DNA from: Turicibacter faecis
GTDB taxonomy: Bacteria; Bacillota_I; Bacilli_A; MOL361; Turicibacteraceae
NCBI RefSeq assembly: GCF_037076425.1
Contig: NZ_AP028127.1
Location: forward strand, 1,456,001-1,520,000
DNA: 64,000 bases
Direction of reading: 5' to 3'
Made by a program: the position numbers and the translations under genes
Notes under the pieces: model-generated
Told to the model about the DNA's origin: nothing
The model's database searches: none
Seen by the model: the letters and a program-made list of their open reading frames with translations, nothing else
In this document: positions 36,006 through 42,695 of the stretch, in pieces
How the letters are laid out: each line of letters opens with the position of its first letter
Position numbering within the stretch: position 1 is the stretch's first letter

Positions 36006-36401
36006 TTAGTCCCGCAAATAGACGTCTACTTTAATTTTTAGCCAGCGGCCTTTCCATTCCTTCGATTTTAATTCTCCAAAAAGAAATTTTCCTCCGTCCA
36101 TTAAACGAGCGAATACTAAATTATCTCGCCTAGAGATATAGCCAATCTTATCGCCTGCGGGCGATTGAATAACAATGGCATAACTATCATGCGGATTAGT
36201 TGGTTCACGAAAAAAATCCAACCGACTCCCCACGTGTAGGGATGGTTCAATATCATTCATATTCTCAATATAGTGCGTCCCCGCCACCTGAATCTCAAGT
36301 AAAAAAATATCCCGTCCAAATGGCTTTATCGACGCCACCCTACGTCCTTTGGCGTGTAGTAACCTAATCATTCTAGCGAGTCTAACGATTATTTCCTTCA
36401 T
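36006..36401 (-). CDS. HIRAN-domain protein
   Basis: 131 aa from ATG 36401 (GGGGGAG site). After a basic helix, residues about 25-125 form a HIRAN domain: VAGTHYIENM, LHVGSRLDFFREPTNPHDSYAIVI, GDKIGYISRRDNLVFARLMDGG. The NPxDxxAI and GYIxR motifs are diagnostic. HIRAN domains bind DNA 3' ends in eukaryotic helicases; free-standing bacterial forms are thought to sense damaged DNA. It lies at the edge of the defence island on the same strand, but a terminator and its own promoter separate them. Confidence 0.85.
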   Translation of the reverse strand: MKEIIVRLARMIRLLHAKGRRVASIKPFGRDIFLLEIQVAGTHYIENMNDIEPSLHVGSRLDFFREPTNPHDSYAIVIQSPAGDKIGYISRRDNLVFARLMDGGKFLFGELKSKEWKGRWLKIKVDVYLRD

Positions 36402-36538
36402 GAGCTCTCCCCCATCAACTGCTTGATTCTCATTTGATAACTGCAAGTTACCACCTTATCACCCTAGTAAACGCGTGAAATAAAACAATAGGTCCACATG
36501 GCCTTTCCTCCATGATTCCACCCCTAAGTTTTTTCCTT

Positions 36539-36547
36539 ATTATAACA
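36539..36547 (-). promoter_or_regulatory. extended -10 element upstream of the HIRAN gene
   Basis: Minus-strand TGTTATAAT, leaving a leader of about 130 nt before the ATG at 36401. Confidence 0.5.
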
Positions 36548-36653
36548 TATCCTGGCTTATGAAAGAGAAAACTCATGATTATTTTCTCAACATCTCCCAC
36601 TCTGATGAAATGATAGCAATCTGCCATTCTCCCAACCTATTTAATAATTACAT

Positions 36654-36682
36654 AAAAAAGGCCCTCTCTCAAAGAAAGAACC
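36654..36682 (-). terminator. terminator of the Rpn array
   Basis: Minus-strand GGTTCTTTC / GAGAGGGCC stem (several G-U pairs), 5-nt loop and six T, after the last array gene. Confidence 0.7.
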
Positions 36683-36688
36683 TCTTGA

Positions 36689-36883
36689 TCAATCATTCAC
36701 AGTAAGATGTCGTAATTGACGAACTTCTTCAATTTCTACTCCCGTTGCTTTCGCAATCTGCTCATCATCTAAAACATCTAATAAATTCTTGGCAATTTCT
36801 CTATCGATTTGTTTCCTAACTTGTTCAAGCCCTTGCTTGACTCCCTTTTCAAACTCCCTTTTAAGGAGCTCATCTAATGTCAT
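36689..36883 (-). CDS. RpnS-like C-terminal protein, copy 3
   Basis: 64 aa from ATG 36883. It has the same GGAGGTGGAATAT-ATG-ACA start block as the other copies. The core IAKNLLDVLDD is shared with the full-length Rpn, while the segment before it (DELLKREFEKGVKQGLEQV) and the end differ. Upstream, in the stretch homologous to codons 188-199 of the nuclease, this copy has picked up TGA and other changes, so it can no longer be a fused C-terminus. The short frame from the internal ATG is fully kept. Probable role: binding to and blocking the nuclease, by analogy with E. coli RpnS. Confidence 0.7.
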   Translation of the reverse strand: MTLDELLKREFEKGVKQGLEQVRKQIDREIAKNLLDVLDDEQIAKATGVEIEEVRQLRHLTVND

Positions 36884-36991
36884 ATATTCCACCTCCAACC
36901 TTTTATCTTGCTTCATCCGGTTAACCCTATCATGTCACTGATGCATAGACTCAGATGTTATTTGAGCGATACTTTTGTTAGAGAAGATTCA

Positions 36992-37189
36992 TTAGTTTTC
37001 ATCTCGTATTCGTCGAACTTCCTCAATCGTCAATCCTGTTTTTAACGCAATCGTTTCGTCATCTAAAACATCCAATAAATTATGGGCGATTTCTACTTTT
37101 TCCTCTTCCTTTCCTTGTTCAATTCCTTGCTCAATCCCTATTTTAATGCCTTTTTGGAGTTCTCGTTCTTTAATCTCCAATAATGTCAT
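36992..37189 (-). CDS. RpnS-like C-terminal protein, copy 2
   Basis: 65 aa from ATG 37189 with the conserved GGAGGTGG site 8 nt upstream. Nearly identical to copy 1 except near the end (IRDEN against LRNEKNN). The start has MTLLEIKERELQKGIKIGIE, a longer Gly/Gln/Glu segment than in the full-length gene, then the shared KVEIAxNLLDVLDDETIAL core. The open frame also extends upstream to GTG 37252 over the homologous HQLHDR stretch, but that has no ribosome site. Confidence 0.72.
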   Translation of the reverse strand: MTLLEIKERELQKGIKIGIEQGIEQGKEEEKVEIAHNLLDVLDDETIALKTGLTIEEVRRIRDEN

Positions 37190-37292
37190 ATATTCCACCT
37201 CCAACCTTTTATCCTGCTTAATCCGATTGACCCTATCATGTAGCTGATGCACGAGTTCGGACTTTTTGGTGAGGGAGATTTTTAGAAAAAGA

Positions 37293-37496
37293 TTAATTAT
37301 TTTTTTCGTTTCTTAATCGCCGAACTTCCTCAATCGTCAGTCCTGTTTTTAACGCAATTGTTTCATCATCTAAAACATCCAATAAATTCTGGGCGATTTC
37401 TACTTTTTCCTCTTCCTTTCCTTGTTCAATTCCTTGCTCAATCCCTATTTTAATGCCTTTTTGGAGTTCTCGTTCTTTAATCTCCAATAGTGTCAT
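37293..37496 (-). CDS. RpnS-like C-terminal protein, copy 1
   Basis: 67 aa from ATG 37496 with GGAGGTGG 8 nt upstream. Residues about 31-60 (KVEIAQNLLDVLDDETIALK and on) match the C-terminus of the Rpn nuclease just upstream, whose stop codon lies about 105 nt before this ATG. The first 30 residues carry the alternative segment found in copy 2. The duplicated block begins at the nuclease codons for TKSELVHQ. No nuclease motif is present, so it cannot cut DNA; an RpnS-type inhibitor is the best guess. Confidence 0.72.
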   Translation of the reverse strand: MTLLEIKERELQKGIKIGIEQGIEQGKEEEKVEIAQNLLDVLDDETIALKTGLTIEEVRRLRNEKNN

Positions 37497-37601
37497 ATAT
37501 TCCACCTCCAACCTTTTATCCTGCTTAATCCGATTGACCCTATCATGTAACTGATGCACGAGTTCAGACTTTGTTGAGGGGGATTTTTATAAAAAAATCA
37601 A

Positions 37602-37778
37602 TTACTTATTTTCGTTTCGTAATCGTTGGACTTCTTCAATCGTCAGTCCTGTTTTTAACGCAATTGTTTCATCATCTAAAACATCTAATAAATTCTTGGC
37701 GATTTCTACTTTTTCCTCTCTTTTCCCCTCTATTTTTCCATCCTCAAATTCTTCTTTAAAAATTTCGTATAATGTCAT
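37602..37778 (-). CDS. internal RpnS-type gene inside the Rpn frame
   Basis: In-frame ATG 37778 (codon 215) preceded by GGTTGGAGGTGGAATAT, an optimal ribosome site 8 nt away, would give a 58-aa protein equal to the nuclease C-terminus. The same site and ATG are kept in all three downstream copies, so the site is unlikely to be chance codon use. Expression is inferred. Confidence 0.6.
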   Translation of the reverse strand: MTLYEIFKEEFEDGKIEGKREEKVEIAKNLLDVLDDETIALKTGLTIEEVQRLRNENK

Positions 37779-38420
37779 ATATTCCACCTCCAACCTTTTA
37801 TCTTGCTTAATCCGATTGACCCTATCATGTAACTGATGCACGAGTTCGGACTTTGTTTGAGCAACATATGTATCTGTTGAATTCTCAACATAGCTTAATA
37901 ATTCCTTCATCTCCTCGTCCACGTCATCCATAACCCCACGTGTATTTAAAAAGATTTTTGTTGTCTCATCATTTAATTTTAGCGATTGATCTTCTATACA
38001 ATAGTTTTCAAAACTGTAAATATGTCTCCCTTTGCCAAAAGGATCAAACGTGCAAATAAAGATGACAAAACTTTTACAAAGTTCTAAATAATCACTGCCC
38101 TTTTGAATAAAGTCCAAATCGACGCTTCCTTGATAATATCGACTCCTCTTCGCTAGGTTTTTATGTTTTCCTCTTTGCATCTCTACATTATAAATGGTTT
38201 CCTCTTCATCTTGAACATAAATGTCTAACCGAATCGCTTTACTCTCCATTACTAAATCAATGGACTTTTGGCTTTCCACAAATTTAATTTTTTTAATTTT
38301 AACCTTCAAAATCTTTTCTAGCACTTGCCGGCAAACTTCAGCATCGGAAAAGACCTTAGAAAACAAAAAGTCATCCGATAAATTTAATTCTTGTAACGTT
38401 CTTTTTCGTTGATAGGGCAT
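37602..38420 (-). CDS. Rpn-family PD-(D/E)XK nuclease (recombination-promoting nuclease, full length)
   Basis: 272 aa, full family length, with an AGGAGG site. N-terminal LSDDFLFSKVFSD, then the PD-(D/E)XK core: Asp66 in IRLDIYVQD, Glu80-x-Gln82 in YNVEMQ, and SRYYQGSVDLDFIQKG. Linker about 185-214, then the C-terminal oligomer segment. Family members are Mg-dependent DNA endonucleases linked to transposase_31/PDDEXK_2 and reported as toxic anti-phage proteins. Internal codon 215 is ATG with a strong ribosome site, matching the RpnL/RpnS arrangement of E. coli. It has its own promoter and lies downstream of a type I restriction system. Confidence 0.9.
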   Translation of the reverse strand: MPYQRKRTLQELNLSDDFLFSKVFSDAEVCRQVLEKILKVKIKKIKFVESQKSIDLVMESKAIRLDIYVQDEEETIYNVEMQRGKHKNLAKRSRYYQGSVDLDFIQKGSDYLELCKSFVIFICTFDPFGKGRHIYSFENYCIEDQSLKLNDETTKIFLNTRGVMDDVDEEMKELLSYVENSTDTYVAQTKSELVHQLHDRVNRIKQDKRLEVEYMTLYEIFKEEFEDGKIEGKREEKVEIAKNLLDVLDDETIALKTGLTIEEVQRLRNENK

Positions 38421-38436
38421 GTAACGAACCTCCTCT

Positions 38437-38445
38437 ATTATAGCA
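38437..38445 (-). promoter_or_regulatory. extended -10 promoter of the Rpn array
   Basis: Minus-strand TGCTATAAT ends 16 nt before the rpn ATG, so the mRNA leader would be very short, starting within or next to the AGGAGG site. Confidence 0.55.
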
Positions 38446-38507
38446 TATTCAGGATTTCAAATAATCCTCTCTCTTTTAAATACGCTAATTAAAGGCGATT
38501 TCCTTTT

Positions 38508-39071
38508 TTATTTTTTCATTTCAATCTTTGTTCGATTGATTTCTTCTACTATTGTCTTCACCTCTTCATCCCGCAAATCATCAATCCGTATCATGTTATG
38601 ATGGATTCCATTGAGCGATGTCCCTAACGAAATCCCTCTCTCTTCATCGATAATCCAAAATCGATCATGCAAGTTTTCAGAAGAATAGACTTTTATTTCA
38701 CATCCTACTTTTTGACTAATTGTGTTGTATAGGTTTTTATTATAGTTCTCCTCATTTATGACTACCGTTATCTCCTTAGGATTTAACCGCGTCAATACAT
38801 CAATCATTAAATCTTTATAGGGTTTATTAAAAGTGCCAAAGAAATAGGGGTCTATAATTAATAAACGACTCCCTGTGACCCCCTTACTCATTAAATAGGA
38901 AATCAGTTTATCTTTTCTTTCCTCCTTGCTCCCTACTAATATTTCGTGAGACACCTCCTGATTTCCCACAAATAAATCTTGATAGAAGCTCTCAACTGAA
39001 TGGAAGAGAAATCCACTATTATCTGTTCATACGATTCTTTGTTCAACAACATCGGGTAAAAATACATCCAT
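38508..39071 (-). pseudogene. PLD-like (MIT-C type) phosphodiesterase gene with in-frame TGA
   Basis: One frame of 188 codons begins at ATG 39071 (AAGGTG site) and is interrupted at codon 15 by TGA (39027-39029), where TGG (Trp) would restore it. The rest contains a phospholipase-D-like domain: LLIIDPYFFG, ITVVINEEN and ENLHDRFWIIDEERGISLGTSLNG, where HDR..SLGTSLN corresponds to the HxK/HxR..GSxN active site. The domain is often found in defence loci. Only one such motif is present. The part after the TGA could restart at GTG 38969 but has no ribosome site. Confidence 0.65.
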
Positions 39072-39165
39072 CACTTATCACCTTTTCAAATAAGACTTAG
39101 ATGTTTTTAATATCCCCCGTTGACTTGTACTTATTACCGATTTCTTCTGTCATCTTGACCACAAA

Positions 39166-39192
39166 AGAAAAGGCTAGACCTTTTTCGTCTAG
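39166..39192 (-). terminator. terminator of the hsd operon
   Basis: Minus-strand GCTAGAC / GTCTAGC stem with 7-nt loop and T-rich tail, 18 nt after the hsdS stop. Confidence 0.75.
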
Positions 39193-39210
39193 CTAATTCG
39201 TGACTTACTA

Positions 39211-40461
39211 TTAAATAAACATTTGTTGTAACAACCCTTTTTTTAGTTTATTATAAGATTCCACCTTTAAAGATTCAAATTTAATCTTATTATCAATTTG
39301 GATTAATAAATCTGTTATTTTAATTTGCTCTTTTTCACACGGAATATTATACTTTATATCTTTTATGTCCTTTACATAAATATGCTTAATAGTTGTTCCT
39401 GAAACCTTTCTTATAATTAAAGATTTAAAATGATTAATTTGATAACTTAAAAATATACCATTTATATATTTCTTCGGTCTAAGAACATTTATGTCCCCCC
39501 CTAAACAAACATCGTCAACTAGAATACAACTTGCTGTAGCTAATCCTTCTGGTGTTACATCTGACGTAGGCATTAATACATCATATTTTTCAGACTTAAA
39601 CCCTTGATCTTTTAAACATCTACTTTTTACAACATTTATAACCTCATCATACTGTGTAAATAATTCACCATATAGTACACATGGAATATCCTCATTATCA
39701 GATAAGTCTGATTTACTTAACCCATTCCCTTTAAAAAACTCAACTATGTTTTCTAACTTTTTTTCTTCCCACTCAGGGTATTTCTTTCCATTCTCATCTT
39801 TAAACCTTAGTTCTTGTGAGAAGATTTTTTGCATGAGCCCTTTTTTATAATTCTTTAATTCTTCCACCTTTTCGGTTTGAAGTTCTATCTTTTTATCAAT
39901 TAAAGAAAAGAAAGAGGCTATTTTTTCTTGTTCCTCTATAGTAGGGACATAAAATTTCATTTGTTTTAATTCTGTTTTATTAAATTTAGGTTGACCACTT
40001 GCTCCGATTATTTGTACCAATTGTTTATGGAATGCTTTCGTATTAAATAAATAATATATATATTTTGTATTATTTATTTCACTTCTTAATAAAATTGCGT
40101 TTGGTCCCAAAACATTATTTTCACTTGGTAATTTCTCGGGTTCTACATAATAAGATTCTCCTATATTCGCACCTATATTAGGTAATATAATTGAATCTTC
40201 ATTCAGATTTACTCTATACAAAAAATTATATGCTTTTTCATCAACAAAGATAAAATCCTTATTATTAAAATTACTCTTTAAATCAATAGTTCTTACTAAT
40301 TGAGCGAAATTTTCACTATTGTAATAAGTTACACTATTTCTAATATTTTCAAAACTTCCTGCTGCAACGTAATCAGTAATTATATCACATATCTTTTCTA
40401 TTTTATTACTTTCCCACTCTCCACTAAACTCTTTAAATCTAAGATTTGGTACTTTTTTCAT
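39211..40461 (-). CDS. hsdS: type I restriction system specificity subunit HsdS
   Basis: 416 aa with the standard two-TRD layout. TRD1 about 1-160; first conserved helix region about 160-205 (PTIEEQEKIASFFSLIDKKI); TRD2 about 220-380; second conserved region at the end (KEQIKITDLLIQIDNKI ... LKKGLLQQMFI). It sets the DNA sequence recognised by the HsdM/HsdR complex. Visibly more AT-rich than hsdM and hsdR, as TRDs often are. AGGAGG site; 15 nt downstream of hsdM. Confidence 0.95.
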   Translation of the reverse strand: MKKVPNLRFKEFSGEWESNKIEKICDIITDYVAAGSFENIRNSVTYYNSENFAQLVRTIDLKSNFNNKDFIFVDEKAYNFLYRVNLNEDSIILPNIGANIGESYYVEPEKLPSENNVLGPNAILLRSEINNTKYIYYLFNTKAFHKQLVQIIGASGQPKFNKTELKQMKFYVPTIEEQEKIASFFSLIDKKIELQTEKVEELKNYKKGLMQKIFSQELRFKDENGKKYPEWEEKKLENIVEFFKGNGLSKSDLSDNEDIPCVLYGELFTQYDEVINVVKSRCLKDQGFKSEKYDVLMPTSDVTPEGLATASCILVDDVCLGGDINVLRPKKYINGIFLSYQINHFKSLIIRKVSGTTIKHIYVKDIKDIKYNIPCEKEQIKITDLLIQIDNKIKFESLKVESYNKLKKGLLQQMFI

Positions 40462-40476
40462 TGTATTCGCCTCCTC

Positions 40477-42021
40477 TTATAGACCTAGTTCTTTTAAGTA
40501 AGATGATAGTTCTTCGTCGACTTGGGCGATTTCTCGGTCAATTTCTGCAATGCGTTGGCTGACGGCCTGTAAATCGACGGGCTCTTCCTCTTCAAATGTA
40601 TCGACATAACGAGGGATATTTAAGTTGTAGTCATTTTCTTTGACTTCATCGAGTGTTGCCACATAAGAATATTTATCAATCATTTCACGATTTAAATACG
40701 TTTCGACGATTTTGTTCACGTGTTCTTCTGTTAAAACATTTTGATTTTTGCCTTTATCAAACTCATTGGACGCATCAATAAATAAAATATCTTCATTATG
40801 TTCACGGCATTTTTTGAACACTAAGATGACCGTTGGAATACTGGTTCCATAGAAAATGTTCGCCGGTAATCCAATGACGGCATCGAGGACGTTACGCTCC
40901 TCAATTAAATATTTACGAATGACCCCTTCAGCTGCCCCTCGGAATAAGACACCATGAGGGAGCACAACCGCCATCGTTCCTTTATCGTCTAACTGATAAA
41001 TCATATGTTGAATAAACGTAAAGTCCGCTTTTGATTTAGGGGCTAGTTTTCCATACGCACTAAAACGTTCATCATCTAAAAACTTCGCATCCCCACTCCA
41101 CTTCGCCGAATAAGGCGGATTGGCCACGATCGCCTCAAAACGTTCGTCTAAATGGTGCGGGTGCTCAATGGTATCATCGTTACGAATATCAAAATTCATG
41201 TAGTTCACGCCGTGTAATAACATGTTCATACGCGCTAAGTTATACGTCGTTGCCGTTAACTCCTGACCATAAAACTTACGAACATTCGCTTCACGCCCAA
41301 CACGTAATAATAAAGAGCCTGAACCACACGTGGGGTCATACACATTCTTTAAGTCTTTTTTACCAGCCGTCACGATTTTAGCTAAAATTTTAGACACTTG
41401 TTGTGGCGTATAGAACTCTCCCGCTTTTTTCCCGGCATTCGCCGCAAACTGACCGATTAAATACTCATACGCATCCCCTAACACATCAATTTCGGAATTT
41501 TCATAAGCAAATGGGATATCAGCAATATCCGCTATCACCTTTGCGATTAACGCCGAACGACTTTTTACATCACGCCCGAGTTTTGAAGACGTTAAATCCA
41601 TATCATCAAATAAATGGTCAAAATCTTGTTGACTTTCATGCCCAATCGTTGATTCCGTAATATTATTAATCGCCCCTTGCAACACTTCAATATCAAACGT
41701 ACGCTCTTCAATTAACCGAAGTAACGATGAAAATAAGTACTTCGGTTCAATGAAATATCCGATATCACTAATTAACTCCTCCGATAGCGCCTCACGATAC
41801 TCCTCATCTTGCCACGCCTCTTCATAACTAATTTCGTCTTCTTCTAATAACTTCGCCACCCGTTGCTCTACATTTTCCGATAAATAACGGTAAAAAATTA
41901 AACCTAAGATATAGTTTTTAAAATCATATGCCTCCATCGTTCCGCGTAACGTATTAGCAATCGACCATAAACGCGCATGTAAATCCGCCTGCTGTTGTTT
42001 TTGAATTTCACTCACTGTCAT
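40477..42021 (-). CDS. hsdM: type I restriction system methyltransferase HsdM
   Basis: 514 aa. N-terminal HsdM helical domain (LRGTMEAYDFKNYILGLIFYRYLS), then an adenine-N6 methyltransferase fold with the SAM motif YDPTCGSGSLLLRVG (about 228-242) and the catalytic NPPYSAKW (about 304-311). Methylates the host recognition site and is needed for restriction. AAGGAGG site; starts 1 nt after the stop of the single-TRD gene. Confidence 0.97.
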   Translation of the reverse strand: MTVSEIQKQQQADLHARLWSIANTLRGTMEAYDFKNYILGLIFYRYLSENVEQRVAKLLEEDEISYEEAWQDEEYREALSEELISDIGYFIEPKYLFSSLLRLIEERTFDIEVLQGAINNITESTIGHESQQDFDHLFDDMDLTSSKLGRDVKSRSALIAKVIADIADIPFAYENSEIDVLGDAYEYLIGQFAANAGKKAGEFYTPQQVSKILAKIVTAGKKDLKNVYDPTCGSGSLLLRVGREANVRKFYGQELTATTYNLARMNMLLHGVNYMNFDIRNDDTIEHPHHLDERFEAIVANPPYSAKWSGDAKFLDDERFSAYGKLAPKSKADFTFIQHMIYQLDDKGTMAVVLPHGVLFRGAAEGVIRKYLIEERNVLDAVIGLPANIFYGTSIPTVILVFKKCREHNEDILFIDASNEFDKGKNQNVLTEEHVNKIVETYLNREMIDKYSYVATLDEVKENDYNLNIPRYVDTFEEEEPVDLQAVSQRIAEIDREIAQVDEELSSYLKELGL

Positions 42022-42022
42022 G

Positions 42023-42607
42023 CTATTTTTCCTCCTTCAACGTTCGAATCATCCATTCATTCATTAACTTTTCTTCTAATCTTTGTTTTTCAATCCATAG
42101 TTTTTTTCGCTGATGACCTAATCGGTAAACCGTTGCTATTTTCTCCTGAGTTGCGACGCCTGGGAGATCAATCGGTAATTCCCTTATTTTTTGCATCGAT
42201 AAGGCTTGAAGACTTGAGCCTTGTCTTTCAACTGCTAACCGTCGTTGAATATCCGGATGCTCATTAAAATACCACGCCACATACTCGGGGCAAACCCCTT
42301 CGTGACATTCCAAATAAACAAAATTAATCGGAATCACGTACCCTTCATACGCATCTGTCACCACAAAGGCCCGAGGGGCCGTTAACCCAATCAAAACCAT
42401 TCCGACCTTTGCTAGTGGAACTTCTCGAATATATCGATCACTCACTAAAACTTCTTGGCCTTCTACCTGTAAATGAGGGTCTACTGTTACCTTATTTAAC
42501 TCTTGAATGGTAAACAATCGCCTTGGATAAGCTTTTTCATTCGGTTTTGCCTTAATACGAGCGAGCGTTGCTCCTATTGAGAGTTTACCCACTTCTTCTA
42601 GCTTCAT
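42023..42607 (-). CDS. single-TRD HsdS-like protein
   Basis: 194 aa, half the size of a normal HsdS. It holds one target-recognition domain (LEEVGKLSIGATLARIK ... ITLxP-like LPIDLPGVATQEKIATVYR) and one conserved helical arm ending KQRLEEKLMNEWMI. The arm is the part that binds HsdM. It sits between hsdR and hsdM in the same operon. It could dimerise to give a second specificity, tune the system, or be a duplicated remnant. Full HsdS is encoded further down. Confidence 0.82.
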   Translation of the reverse strand: MKLEEVGKLSIGATLARIKAKPNEKAYPRRLFTIQELNKVTVDPHLQVEGQEVLVSDRYIREVPLAKVGMVLIGLTAPRAFVVTDAYEGYVIPINFVYLECHEGVCPEYVAWYFNEHPDIQRRLAVERQGSSLQALSMQKIRELPIDLPGVATQEKIATVYRLGHQRKKLWIEKQRLEEKLMNEWMIRTLKEEK

Positions 42608-42695
42608 ACTTTTTCACCTGCTTTTCATACTAAAAGCATAACATATCACTCGAATAGTGTCAAAAGAAAAAGTGCTTTTGTTAAAAAAAGCACTT

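Larger units (their letters stand above)
36689..37855 (-). repeat. tandem array of Rpn C-terminal segments (four units, about 300 bp each)
   Basis: The 3' end of the Rpn gene (37602-37855) is followed by three direct repeats of the same block, ending near 37570, 37265 and 36950. Each unit keeps (in transcription order) the HQLHDRVNRIKQDKRLEVEY region, the GGAGGTGG-ATG, a variable 20-30 codon segment, the conserved NLLDVLDDE core and a stop. Confidence 0.85.

Noticed and set aside
36689-37855. Direct repeats of about 300 bp as a CRISPR or satellite array
   Set aside because: Units are coding and related to the nuclease C-terminus; length is far outside CRISPR repeats.
39027-39029. TGA as selenocysteine in the PLD-like gene
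   Set aside because: No SECIS-like hairpin is evident, and Trp is the natural residue there; nonsense mutation is simpler.
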